A DNA stretch of 40,646 nucleotides from an uncultured Lachnospiraceae bacterium (GTDB lineage: Bacteria > Bacillota > Clostridia > Lachnospirales > Lachnospiraceae), in contig CACZIO010000035.1 of the NCBI GenBank assembly GCA_902781215.1, forward strand, positions 1-40,646, in the 5' to 3' direction. This document shows positions 25,078 to 32,758 of this stretch, piece after piece (positions within the stretch are counted from its first letter, which is position 1; every line of letters starts with the position of its first letter). The notes under the pieces were generated by a model. The model saw nothing but the letters and a program-made list of their open reading frames with translations. It had not been told where the DNA came from and searched no databases. The translations under genes and the position numbers were made by a program.

Positions 25078-25935
25078 ATGAAAACCACACCCAGCACTGC
25101 CGGGCTGACCCGGCTTACCAGGCGTACGGCTGCCCTCCTGCTCGCTTTCGTGATCAGCTTCCTGGCCCTGAGCGAGTTCAACGCCATTCCTGCCGAGGCG
25201 GCTTCCGCCAAGGAATGGGCGATCATCATCGGCACCAACATCGGCGGCAACACCAGTCGTGTCAAAAACAACAAGTCCATCGTCGTCGATGTCCAGTACT
25301 ACTATCCCAACCAGATCAAGGCGCTCAAGTCCGGCGGCCGCAAGGTCTATTCCTACATGAGCATCGGGAGCCTGGAGACCTACCGCCCCTACTACAAGAA
25401 GTTCAAGGGCCACACCATGGGCCGCTACAAGAACTGGGGCGATGAGCTCTGGATGGACGTCTCCTACAAGCCCTACCAGGACTTCATCGTCAACGAGCTG
25501 GTCGCCAGCGTCCGCAGGAAGGGCTGCGACGGCCTCTGGCTGGACAACTTCGACGTCTACTACGAGTACCACCAGGAGAAGATCTACAAGGGCCTCCTGG
25601 AGATCCTGACCCGCATCAAGAAGAAGAGCATCCCCGTCTACATCAACGGCGGCGACGTCTTCGTCACCCGCCTGCTCAACAGCGGCAAGAAGAAGCTCAT
25701 CAAGGGCGTCTTCCAGGAAGAGGTCTTCACACAGATCAGGGGCTACGACAGCAACCGCTTCGGCTCCCAGAACAAGTCCGACCGCACCTATTACCAGAAC
25801 TACCTCAAGAAGGCCGGCCTGACGGCCGGCATGCTGGAGTACACCACCGACCCCAAGATGCGCAAGACCATCATCAACTACGCCAAGAAGAACGGCTACG
25901 CCTACTATATATCCTCGACGACGCATCTGAGGTAG
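25078..25935 (+). CDS. Secreted GH114-type endo-alpha-1,4-polygalactosaminidase-like protein
   Basis: The 285-residue protein has a signal peptide (MKTTPSTAGLTRLTRRTAAL, hydrophobic core, PAEAAS, cleavage near 41) and a TIM-barrel domain of the GH114/TM1410 type. Signatures are RKVYSYMSIGSLETYRPYY, NWGDELWMDV and GCDGLWLDNFDVYYEYH, with acidic residues Asp156 and Asp159 in the LDNxD strand. GH114 enzymes cut alpha-1,4-galactosamine polymers such as those in biofilm exopolysaccharide. The start has AAAGGAGAG just upstream; an in-frame ATG 144 bases earlier lacks a site and lies before the signal peptide. Codons end almost always in C or G, far more than in neighbours. It ends before a strong terminator. 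Confidence 0.88.
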   Translation: MKTTPSTAGLTRLTRRTAALLLAFVISFLALSEFNAIPAEAASAKEWAIIIGTNIGGNTSRVKNNKSIVVDVQYYYPNQIKALKSGGRKVYSYMSIGSLETYRPYYKKFKGHTMGRYKNWGDELWMDVSYKPYQDFIVNELVASVRRKGCDGLWLDNFDVYYEYHQEKIYKGLLEILTRIKKKSIPVYINGGDVFVTRLLNSGKKKLIKGVFQEEVFTQIRGYDSNRFGSQNKSDRTYYQNYLKKAGLTAGMLEYTTDPKMRKTIINYAKKNGYAYYISSTTHLR

Positions 25936-26015
25936 GGCAATTCAATCCACCGATACACGTCAGCTGCATGATTTCTTTTTCAGATGTCAGTCACAACTAA
26001 ATCAAAGAAATGTAA

Positions 26016-26056
26016 GCAAAGAAAAATCCGGTCATGACGGCCGGATTTTTCTTTGC
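26016..26056. terminator. Strong bidirectional terminator
   Basis: A perfect 16-bp stem pairs GCAAAGAAAAATCCGG (26016-26031) with its complement at 26041-26056 around a nine-base loop. A-rich and T-rich arms allow it to stop the GH114 transcript and, on the minus strand, the toxin-antitoxin transcript. Confidence 0.88.
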
Positions 26057-26092
26057 TCCCTCGGAACCACCGGGGGCTACAAGGGGGGGCCA

Positions 26093-26157
26093 CAGGGACG
26101 GTTCTCCGGTCCCTGTTAACTGTTAGGGAACTACAGGGACGGTTCTCCGGATCCCTC
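26093..26157 (+). repeat. Two hairpin-forming REP-like repeats left of the toxin-antitoxin pair
   Basis: Copies at 26093-26115 and 26134-26157 share CAGGGACGGTTCTCCGG. Each is itself an inverted repeat (CAGGGAC...GTCCCTG in the first). They share orientation with each other and are opposite to the right-hand set at 26911-27026. Confidence 0.8.
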
Positions 26158-26163
26158 CAACTT

Positions 26164-26532
26164 TTAGGGTTCCAGCTTTTCGACTTGCAGACCTTCCAGC
26201 TTAAAGAAGCCTGTGTCTGCTGTGATCAATGATAGATCCCTCGTCATAGCTGTTGCTGCTATAATAGCGTCCGGTAGTTTAACCTTTTGCTTTTTTCTCA
26301 CCAAAATTGTCTTTTCCCGTGTCAGTTCATCAATCGGGAGAATATCACATTTATCCAGAAATTGTCTTATTGTTTTCTCCTCTTTGTCAGTAATAGAAGG
26401 AAAGAAGAGAAGCTCCATAAAGCTAATCACAGATACTGCCAGCTTCTTCTGGAGAAAAGGCTTCATACAATCATTCCCGGATAGAAGATATATGACTGCA
26501 TTCGTATCCGCAAGATACTCAATTCCATTCAT
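26164..26532 (-). CDS. PIN-domain toxin (VapC-like ribonuclease)
   Basis: The 122-residue protein has the four acidic PIN positions: Asp9 in EYLADTNAVIYLL, Glu40 in ISFMELL, Asp88 in KLPDAIIAATA and Asp106 in ITADTGFF. PIN toxins cut RNA, often tRNA or rRNA, and are held inactive by the co-encoded antitoxin. ATG 26532 is chosen because AAAGGAGG lies seven bases upstream; this puts the start 14 bp inside the antitoxin gene, the usual coupled layout. The stop lies seven bases from a repeat copy. Confidence 0.9.
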   Translation of the reverse strand: MNGIEYLADTNAVIYLLSGNDCMKPFLQKKLAVSVISFMELLFFPSITDKEEKTIRQFLDKCDILPIDELTREKTILVRKKQKVKLPDAIIAATAMTRDLSLITADTGFFKLEGLQVEKLEP

Positions 26533-26728
26533 CGCGAAGCCTCCTTTGCTCCTCCAGTCCATCAGGCATCTCTTTCAGGGCTCCGAAATATTCACTCAAG
26601 TCATGAGGCTTCTCATTCTTTTTACTTAATTGGAACCTGTATATTACAAATTCAATATAATTAGAGACATCTTCCAGGCACTCTTCCGGAAGCATGCGGA
26701 TCTGCCTCTCGAGTGTATCGTATGACAT
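26519..26728 (-). CDS. Antitoxin partner of the PIN toxin (DUF2281-like)
   Basis: The 69-residue protein (MSYDTLERQIRMLPEECLED, then VSNYIEFVIYRFQL) has a short helical N-terminus like small antitoxins common in Firmicutes, and a charged C-terminal tail (EEQRRLRDEWN) that would wrap the toxin. AAGGAGAGGAG precedes the ATG. It overlaps the toxin gene and is read first. DNA binding to its own promoter is expected but not visible as a named domain. Confidence 0.85.
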   Translation of the reverse strand: MSYDTLERQIRMLPEECLEDVSNYIEFVIYRFQLSKKNEKPHDLSEYFGALKEMPDGLEEQRRLRDEWN

Positions 26729-26767
26729 GCGATTACTCCTCTCCTTGGCCGTTTATTAGTCTGTTAT

Positions 26768-26852
26768 GAATCTCTAATCGATTCTTTCAAGTTATGTCTT
26801 TAAAATATAGTTTTAACATAATTATCGTATATTATTTGGTAATCCTCGTCAA
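26768..26852 (-). promoter_or_regulatory. Toxin-antitoxin promoter and possible operator
   Basis: Minus-strand TTGACG (26852-26847), 17 bases and TACGAT (26829-26824) fit a sigma-A promoter. Downstream, GAATCTCTAATCGATTC (26768-26784) is an inverted repeat (GAATC/GATTC) 40 bases before the antitoxin start, a plausible autoregulatory site. Confidence 0.5.
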
Positions 26853-26910
26853 TGTAAACAGGAGTACAGGGCGATTCCCTGGTTTCCTGCCCCTCTGCTC
26901 CTGGATGCGG

Positions 26911-27026
26911 GGCCGGAGAACCGTTCTCAGGGTCTGTCTGGATATGGGGCCGGAGAACCGTCCCCCCTGGGCCCATCCCCGTGGGCCCACCGGATGCGGG
27001 ACCAGAGAACCGTCCCCGTGGTCCCT
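26911..27026 (-). repeat. Three REP-like repeats right of the toxin-antitoxin pair, inverted relative to the left set
   Basis: Copies at 26911-26932, 26947-26966 and 26998-27026 contain GGAGAACCGT or GAGAACCGTCCCC, the reverse complement of the left-hand repeats. The last forms a hairpin (GGGACCA...TGGTCCC) and ends five bases from the Nudix gene stop. Confidence 0.8.
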
Positions 27027-27030
27027 CGGT

Positions 27031-27687
27031 TCACGAGCGCAGGTATTTGGCGAGCGAATAGGTCACGCGGGCGGTGACGCCCCATAGCATGGGGTCCGTC
27101 CCAGGATAAAAGGGAATCTGGTATTTCTGGGCGCGCCAGTGGTAGTTCTCGCCGCCTGGAACCGACGAGAAGGGAAAATCATCCGGGAAGCGCTGCTCCA
27201 GGCGGACCGGGTAAATGTCGGGATCTCGCTCCAGGATCCAGTCCAGGGGCAGGGTAAAGACCTTGTCGACCTCTGCCTCCGACCAGGTGTCCTGATAGTC
27301 CTTCAGAGTGCCTATAAAGGCGTAGAAAGGGATGCCGCCGGGGCCGATGGTGGTGTCCAGGGCGCCCACGATCTCAATCTGGTCGCGCGTGATGCAGAGC
27401 TCCTCGCAGGCCTCTCGGATCGCTGCCTCGCCGGGGGTCTCGCCCTGCTCAATCCTGCCGCCGGGAAAGCAGACCTCTCCGGGCTGGGTCTTGAGCTTCG
27501 CGGACCGCACTTCATAGAGGACATGATAGCTGCCATCGCGGATCAGGATCGGGATCAGGACGGCGGCGCTGCCCCTGGGGAGGGCACGGCTCTTGCGGGC
27601 CTCCGCCTCCGCGATCCAGGCCCGCAGGTTGTCTGTGGAAGGCGTCTTTCGGGCATATGTGGAAGGAGTCTTGTTAGTATCTGCCAT
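27031..27687 (-). CDS. Nudix hydrolase, CoA-pyrophosphatase-like (NudL/YeaB type)
   Basis: The 218-residue protein has the extended motif of the CoA-diphosphatase group (LKTQPGEVCFPGGRIEQGET, with the Nudix box running on to PGEAAIREACEEL). The final Gly of the REXXEEXG box is replaced by Cys (EELCI). The upstream PRGSAAVLIPIL segment is also typical. Such enzymes split the diphosphate of CoA or its derivatives. GGGAGAAG precedes the ATG. The 3' end abuts a REP-like repeat, and a 20-bp tandem repeat lies just upstream. Confidence 0.87.
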   Translation of the reverse strand: MADTNKTPSTYARKTPSTDNLRAWIAEAEARKSRALPRGSAAVLIPILIRDGSYHVLYEVRSAKLKTQPGEVCFPGGRIEQGETPGEAAIREACEELCITRDQIEIVGALDTTIGPGGIPFYAFIGTLKDYQDTWSEAEVDKVFTLPLDWILERDPDIYPVRLEQRFPDDFPFSSVPGGENYHWRAQKYQIPFYPGTDPMLWGVTARVTYSLAKYLRS

Positions 27688-27706
27688 AAGGTGCTTCTCC
27701 CATCGT

Positions 27707-27785
27707 CCTTAGTTATTCTAAGTGATCCTTAGCTATTTTAGTTGTTCTTGTTTATTCTTACTGATCCTAAGCTATTCTGAATTAT
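27707..27785. repeat. Four 19-20 bp tandem repeats upstream of the first Nudix gene
   Basis: Units at 27707-27726, 27727-27746, 27747-27765 and 27766-27785 follow CCTTAGYTATTCTAAGTGAT with substitutions. They lie 20-98 bases before the start of the Nudix gene encoded at 27031-27687. The two-helical-turn period would put each copy on the same DNA face. Confidence 0.75.
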
Positions 27786-27820
27786 CTTCACTTATGTTTT
27801 GAGCGAAACCGAAAAACGCC

Positions 27821-28435
27821 TCAGCTCTCTTGCTCGATAAACCCGAATGGTTCCTCGTCGGCCAGGAAGTGCATGAGCTGGTAGGCGCACATGAGGGCGA
27901 CGCGCTCTTCGCGCAGGATCCTGCGGACCTCGTCGCGGTCGGCAAGGATGATCTGGATCTCCTCGCCCTCCTCGAGGAACTGGCGGCTGGGCTCGCCCTC
28001 CGCATAGCCATAGACCATGCAGCAGGACTCATCAGTGAGTCCGGCCGTGGTAAAGCGGGGCGCCTCGTACATGGTGCCCGCCTCGATGGGGGTCATGCGC
28101 AGGCCGGTCTCCTCGTGCATTTCGCGGACAGCCGCCTCGCGGAAGTCCTCGCCCTTTTCGACCAGGCCGGCCGGGAATTCATAGATGTAGCCACCGAGCG
28201 GGATCCGGTACTGGCGGATCAGGACGACACGCTCCTTTTTCTCCCCGTACAGGGCGTACATGATGACGCCGTCGGGGTGGTTCTCGCCGCTGACAGCCTT
28301 GAGGTCCTCCTCCTTCGCCGCGCGGGAGGCGACAAAATAGCGGAATTCGTGTCCGACCTTGTTGGTTCCCTTGAATTCAAACATGTTGAGAAACTTGTTC
28401 TGTGTCTGACGGATGATTTCTCTGATCTGTGCCAT
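27821..28435 (-). CDS. Nudix hydrolase, ADP-ribose-pyrophosphatase-like
   Basis: The 204-residue protein has a full Nudix box, AGLVEKGEDFREAAVREMHEETGL, centred near residue 115, preceded by RQYRIPLGGYIYEFP as in ADP-ribose pyrophosphatases. Family members hydrolyse ADP-ribose or other nucleotide sugars. ATG 28435 is favoured because AGAAGGAG lies eight bases upstream; an ATG at 28477 has only a distant weak AGGA. The gene is separate from the other Nudix gene by 133 bp. Confidence 0.9.
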   Translation of the reverse strand: MAQIREIIRQTQNKFLNMFEFKGTNKVGHEFRYFVASRAAKEEDLKAVSGENHPDGVIMYALYGEKKERVVLIRQYRIPLGGYIYEFPAGLVEKGEDFREAAVREMHEETGLRMTPIEAGTMYEAPRFTTAGLTDESCCMVYGYAEGEPSRQFLEEGEEIQIILADRDEVRRILREERVALMCAYQLMHFLADEEPFGFIEQES

Positions 28436-28661
28436 AGCCCTGACTCCTTCTGATACAGGTATTATATCGGGTTTCATTACAGACTTTTATCCTGCGATAT
28501 CCTGCGGTGCCTTTCCTGCCGGGCTTTCCCGGCGTTCATTGCGCACCAGGTGTTTCCTGCCGGACGTTTCCGGTAATTGATATTAAACCAGGTGCATTCT
28601 GCCGGTCATTTTTCCACCAGTCATTTCCCGTCGGTTATTTCTGTCATGCGTCTCCTGTCGG

Positions 28662-30668
28662 TCATTCGTATACAACAACGGGCATTTTCTCGTCGCAGTA
28701 GGAAAACAGGGCCTCTGCGCCGTCTACGGGCAGGTTGACGCAGCCGTGGGAGCCGTCGCCCTTGTAGATATTGCCACCGAAGGCGGTGCGCCACCAGGCG
28801 TCGTGGAAGCCGCAGCCATCGTAGAAGGGCATCCAGTAGCCGACCTTGGTCTCGTACTCGTATTCTCCGTTTTTCTGCATGACCCCGCGGAGCGTGGTGT
28901 CTTTTTTCATGAACATGATGCCGAAGACGCCGGTAGGTGTCGCGTGGCCGTCGGTGGTGTTGCCGCTGACGCAGTCGCAGTCCATCTTGAGCTCGCCGTC
29001 GATGTAGCACCAGACGTGCTGGGCGGAAAGGTCGACCTCGATGTAGGATTTGCCGATGCCGTCGTTCTCGGTCTCCTCGTTGTAGGGTGTGAGATAGTAG
29101 GACGGGCGGCGGGTCTCCTTCTTGCAGGCGGGCAGGTCCTCCATGAGGAGGTCATGCTCGACGATCTGGTTGACCATGTAGCCGTAGTCGCCGCCGCTGA
29201 CGGTGATCTCGCCGCGCAGGGTGGACCGGAAGCGCCTCTTCATGCCCAGGGTATTGCCGTGGTTGGCCAGCTCCTGCAGGAAGGCCCACAGGTGCTCGTC
29301 CCAGACGTCGTCGTCCTTGACGAGGCGCCCCTTCTTGTCCTCGACCAGCCAGTTGACCATGACGTCGGAATTGAGCTTGATCAGCTCCCCGTCCGGCATT
29401 TCGTAGGTGATACTGGCGCCGACGATTTCATTGAGGTCCTTGCAGCGCGACACGATATCGGGGTTGTCCTTTGTGATCTCCGCCGTCTGGTAGGCGCCGG
29501 GAACCTCCTCCGCGTCGACGACCTCCTCGTAGCGGGACGCCGCGTCGCCCAGGGCTGCCGCCAGCTGGACGGGGTCGATCGTGCTGCCCGCCGTGTCCGG
29601 AACGATCTCAAAGACGCCGTCCTCTTCGTCATTGCCGCTCTTGAAGTGGATGTAGGCGTTCTCCGGCTTCTCCATGTTTGCTTCCTGGAGCTCGGGGAGC
29701 GCGGTGACGGCGGCCATCAGCTTGTCTTCATCGTAGGTCCCGCCCGTCTCAATGTTGTATGTGCTGTCTTCAAAGAAGTATTTGGGCCAGACCAGCTGGT
29801 CCTGCTGCTGCAGGAGGGCCGCGACGCTCCCGTCCGGCTTGTAGGCAAAGCCCATGTCCTCCGCGCTCAGCATCTCCGTGGCCCCGCCGCGGAAGCGGAT
29901 ATTGAGCACGTAGTCCTGCGCCGCGTCGGCGAAGCGCTGCTGGACCTCCTCCTCCGTCAGCCCGCTGCAGTCAAAAATATTGATCCGCGTGTTGGGCATG
30001 AAGTGGGTGCCGCAGTACTCGTAACCGTAGTAGTAGATGCCGCCCAGGGCCAGCAGGAAGAGGAGCAGCGTGATCCGAAAAGCGATCCGCCCCGCAGAGG
30101 CTTTTTTCTTCTTCTTTTTCTTTTTGCCGCCCTGGTCCTTTTGATCAGCCTTGTCCTTCTGGACGATCTGATTCTTCTGGTCGCTTTGCTCTCCCTGGTC
30201 CTTCTGGGTGCTCTGGCCTTCGTCAGCGCTCTCGCCTTCCCGTTCCTCTTCAGCGGTCTGGCCTTCCCGAGCGCTCTGGCCTTCGTCCTGAGCCTCCCGG
30301 ACGCTTTCCGGTTCGTTTTCCGCAGCGGGAGAAGCTGCAGGAAGCGGAGAAGCTTCAGGCGCCGGCGCAGCATCATCCTTCATTTCTTCAGGGGCCGTGC
30401 TTTCGGTGTTCTCTGTATCAGCTTCTATTTCTTCTATTTCTTTTTCTTTATCGTCTGTTACGCCCGCCTGGCTTTCAGTTGCTGCCTGCAGATGATCTGC
30501 CGCTTCCTGCAGGCCGTCTTTTTTCTCCTGAAGGTCTTCTGCTGCTTCCTGCAGGCTGCCTTTTGTCTCCTGAAGGTCTTCTGCTGCTTCCTGCAGGCCG
30601 TCTTTAATTTCTTTCAGGTTTCCGTTTTCTTCTTTCAAATCTTCTTCCTCCATGACGTCCGCATCCAC
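28662..30668 (-). CDS. Membrane-anchored L,D-transpeptidase (YkuD domain) with long cytoplasmic tail
   Basis: The 668-residue protein ends with a YkuD domain (about 545-668) carrying SHGCVNLP, catalytic Cys643 and His641. Two peptidoglycan-binding-type regions (about 225-540) precede it. A single membrane helix at about 196-216 follows eight lysines, giving an inside N-terminus. The first 195 residues are unusual: three 14-residue coiled-coil repeats (DGLQEAAEDLQETK-like, residues 23-64), then an acidic Pro/Ala region and a Gln/Asp/Lys-rich stretch. L,D-transpeptidases make 3-3 cross-links or attach proteins to peptidoglycan. The start is GTG 30668 or ATG 30653; neither has a clear ribosome site. 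Confidence 0.92.
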   Translation of the reverse strand: MDADVMEEEDLKEENGNLKEIKDGLQEAAEDLQETKGSLQEAAEDLQEKKDGLQEAADHLQAATESQAGVTDDKEKEIEEIEADTENTESTAPEEMKDDAAPAPEASPLPAASPAAENEPESVREAQDEGQSAREGQTAEEEREGESADEGQSTQKDQGEQSDQKNQIVQKDKADQKDQGGKKKKKKKKASAGRIAFRITLLLFLLALGGIYYYGYEYCGTHFMPNTRINIFDCSGLTEEEVQQRFADAAQDYVLNIRFRGGATEMLSAEDMGFAYKPDGSVAALLQQQDQLVWPKYFFEDSTYNIETGGTYDEDKLMAAVTALPELQEANMEKPENAYIHFKSGNDEEDGVFEIVPDTAGSTIDPVQLAAALGDAASRYEEVVDAEEVPGAYQTAEITKDNPDIVSRCKDLNEIVGASITYEMPDGELIKLNSDVMVNWLVEDKKGRLVKDDDVWDEHLWAFLQELANHGNTLGMKRRFRSTLRGEITVSGGDYGYMVNQIVEHDLLMEDLPACKKETRRPSYYLTPYNEETENDGIGKSYIEVDLSAQHVWCYIDGELKMDCDCVSGNTTDGHATPTGVFGIMFMKKDTTLRGVMQKNGEYEYETKVGYWMPFYDGCGFHDAWWRTAFGGNIYKGDGSHGCVNLPVDGAEALFSYCDEKMPVVVYE

Positions 30669-31045
30669 CGCCCCGGAATCCGGGACTGGCCTGTCTGTGT
30701 CGTCTGTATTGTCGAATCCGATGGGTTGAATTATACATCATTCTGATCTGTAAATACAGCCGCACGGGGAAATAATTCGTGATGTGTTCACAATTGAGGA
30801 CGACCTCCCGGAAGACAAAAAAGTCAATATGTTTGTGCCTAATGATGTTTTTGTACACTCTATTATTCGTTTTTTCTGTTTTTACGATTTAATTCACTTA
30901 TAATTACACATTTATGCAGTTTTGTCAAAAAATTCCAGAAATTTAAATTTGTTTTTTAGAACATCTCCCTGTAAAAGTCCGATATTTTTCTTTTTATTTC
31001 GTTTTATCCAATCATATCTGGTCTCCGGATATATCGATCCACCAT
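30669..31045. other. 377-bp gene-free region before the L,D-transpeptidase gene
   Basis: The region is AT-rich between about 30840 and 31020. Minus-strand TTGACA (30928-30923) is followed 20 bases later by TATAAG, an imperfect promoter for the L,D-transpeptidase gene. No terminator for the LacI-family gene and no further gene was recognised. Confidence 0.35.
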
Positions 31046-32332
31046 TTATACCGTTTCTCCCGGTGCTCTGTACATTTTCCCGGGCGTCCAAATGCTGCTG
31101 ATCGTCTCTCCCAGTTGAATATGTCCGGGTATTTTTCTCGTCTGTCGGCTTGTTTTTCCGGGAAAAAGGATATCCGAGAGGAGCATTCTCACAGCTTCCT
31201 CCGCGATCAGCGCCGGCCGGATCCTCCAGGAGGTCAGGGCATGGACCATGCCCTCCATCGAGTTCGACATGTTTTCACAGGAGATGGAAGCGACCGAGAT
31301 GTCCTCCGGGATCCTGCATCCGCGGCTTCGCAGGGCGGCACAGCCTCCTTCCAGGAGGAAGTCATCCCCGAACAGGCAACAGGTCGGGCGGATCCACCTC
31401 GCGCCCTGCAGCACGGAAGTCACAGCTTCATAGGAATCCTGCATACTCTCCGCCCTGACCCGGATCAGATAGTTGACAGGTATGGTCAGGTGCAGCTCCG
31501 CGCATATGCGCCGGAATTCATTTTTCATTGTGGTCCCGGCATTTCCATTTCCGTAGATCAGGCAAATGCGGCTGTGCCCCATCCGAAACGCTGTGGTCAG
31601 CAGGGCGCGGATGCCTTCTTCGTAGGCCGGAACTACACTGCCGCACAGTCCATAGCTGCAGTCGACGGAAACAACAGGGATCTCGCTGAGAATGAGGTCT
31701 CTGAGTGCGCGGTTCATCTGGAGGTCTTCCGCTTGTGAGTTTTCCCCGGTATGTTTGACCGCTCCTATAGGTACTATATGATTGGCCGGATCGTACAGGC
31801 TGCTTTCCCTGGCTCCGCTGATCAGAATCACGCCGTCCAGTCCCATCAGCCGTGCCCTTGAAAGGAAGCCGGGCCTTCTGGCAGACTGCGCGGCGCTCCT
31901 TACGGCAGGATGACCGGTGATCATGGAAGCAGTATGACCGGCTGCCTTATCTTCAGGCCAGCTTCCGTCTCCACCTTCAGTCTGTTCCGACAGTGAAATG
32001 TCAGCGATGATCCGGCCCTCCATATCGTCAATCTCTCCGCAGACCGGACTGAGCATGACCAGGTCATAGCCTTCCTCCATCAGGGTCTGCCGGATCTCCA
32101 GAATCAGGTTGTGGTGAAAAAACGTCTCCGCATCTTCTGTCACCAACAATCCGATCATATGCGAGCGGGGCTTTACCATCGTGGGTATCGATTTTTTGTA
32201 TCCCATTTTCGCCGCGGTCTCGCATATGAACCGCTTCATCTCTTCACTGATGTCCGGGAGATCGTTCAGCGCCTTACTGACCGTTGCCGTTGATACTCCA
32301 CATGCAGCTGCGATATCTTTTTGTGTAACCAT
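31046..32332 (-). CDS. LacI-family transcriptional regulator
   Basis: The 428-residue protein begins with a LacI helix-turn-helix (MVTQKDIAAACGVSTATVSK, then ALNDLPDISEEMK) followed by a periplasmic-binding-protein-like effector domain (MIGLLVTEDAETFFHH, LMGLDGVILISG, ISVASISCEN). It is longer than the usual 330-350 residues owing to an insertion of about 40 residues near 115-160, rich in Gly, Ala and Arg, plus a long C-terminal tail. ATG 32332 is chosen because the HTH starts there with AAGGGAG ten bases upstream. No sugar operon is adjacent, so its ligand is unknown. Confidence 0.9.
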   Translation of the reverse strand: MVTQKDIAAACGVSTATVSKALNDLPDISEEMKRFICETAAKMGYKKSIPTMVKPRSHMIGLLVTEDAETFFHHNLILEIRQTLMEEGYDLVMLSPVCGEIDDMEGRIIADISLSEQTEGGDGSWPEDKAAGHTASMITGHPAVRSAAQSARRPGFLSRARLMGLDGVILISGARESSLYDPANHIVPIGAVKHTGENSQAEDLQMNRALRDLILSEIPVVSVDCSYGLCGSVVPAYEEGIRALLTTAFRMGHSRICLIYGNGNAGTTMKNEFRRICAELHLTIPVNYLIRVRAESMQDSYEAVTSVLQGARWIRPTCCLFGDDFLLEGGCAALRSRGCRIPEDISVASISCENMSNSMEGMVHALTSWRIRPALIAEEAVRMLLSDILFPGKTSRQTRKIPGHIQLGETISSIWTPGKMYRAPGETV

Positions 32333-32448
32333 GTTGACTGTTCTCCCTTCCGTATCATAGTATGAAGGCTCTTCCGGCCGCTTATGGAAAGCGGGCACCG
32401 GCAGACAGCCGGATTCCGCTCTACATATAGGGCAGATGCCGGCCTTTC

Positions 32449-32513
32449 TGCCGGATCTCGCCCAACATCTGGTGCTACTGACATCATGCCGGATTTCGAG
32501 CCCAACATCAGGG
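32449..32513. repeat. Pair of direct repeats upstream of the LacI-family gene
   Basis: TGCCGGATCTCGCCCAACAT (32449 onward) recurs as TGCCGGATTTCGAGCCCAAC (32487 onward), 38 bp apart, with a degenerate GCCGGATTCCG near 32408. They lie 115-180 bases before the regulator start. They may be operators or decayed repeats. Confidence 0.5.
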
Positions 32514-32568
32514 TATCAGTCTCTTCCGCCACCGGTCAGTCTATCCGCCGAAATAAAGTTGTACGGAT

Positions 32569-32578
32569 TTGTATACAA
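32569..32578 (-). promoter_or_regulatory. Possible LacI-family gene promoter with palindrome
   Basis: TTGTATACAA (32569-32578) is a perfect palindrome. Minus-strand TTGTAT at its start, 17 bases, then TATTTC is a weak promoter match about 230 bases before the regulator start. A palindrome on the -35 could serve autoregulation. Confidence 0.3.
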
Positions 32579-32593
32579 TATGTGCACTTAACA

Positions 32594-32737
32594 CTATTCA
32601 GCAGAAACAGCAACTTTCAGGCATCCCGTCTTTCTTTTAAAAATGTCAAAAAAGACCAAGTGTATAGGGAAGCCATCCCTTTCGTATTCTACACGCGTTT
32701 TCTGGTCATACATCTGTTTGCCGCAGCGATAGATCAT
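32594..32737 (-). CDS. Possible 47-residue small protein
   Basis: ATG 32737 opens a 47-codon frame (MIYRCGKQMYDQKTRVEYER, ending in CLKVAVSAE) with natural-looking composition. The predicted ribosome site is poor. The tandem-repeat array lies directly upstream. I do not recognise the protein and it may be a chance frame or the remnant of a larger gene. Confidence 0.25.
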   Translation of the reverse strand: MIYRCGKQMYDQKTRVEYERDGFPIHLVFFDIFKRKTGCLKVAVSAE

Positions 32738-32758
32738 TCTGAAGGGATCCAGAAGTAA

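Noticed and set aside
26794-27087. Small plus-strand gene right of the antitoxin
   Set aside because: It runs through the REP-like repeats and has the repeat-derived composition; no start signal.
28746-30746. Plus-strand frame of 666 codons opposite the L,D-transpeptidase gene
   Set aside because: Low-complexity Val/Leu/Phe composition mirrors the repeats of the real gene on the other strand, and it shows no protein family.
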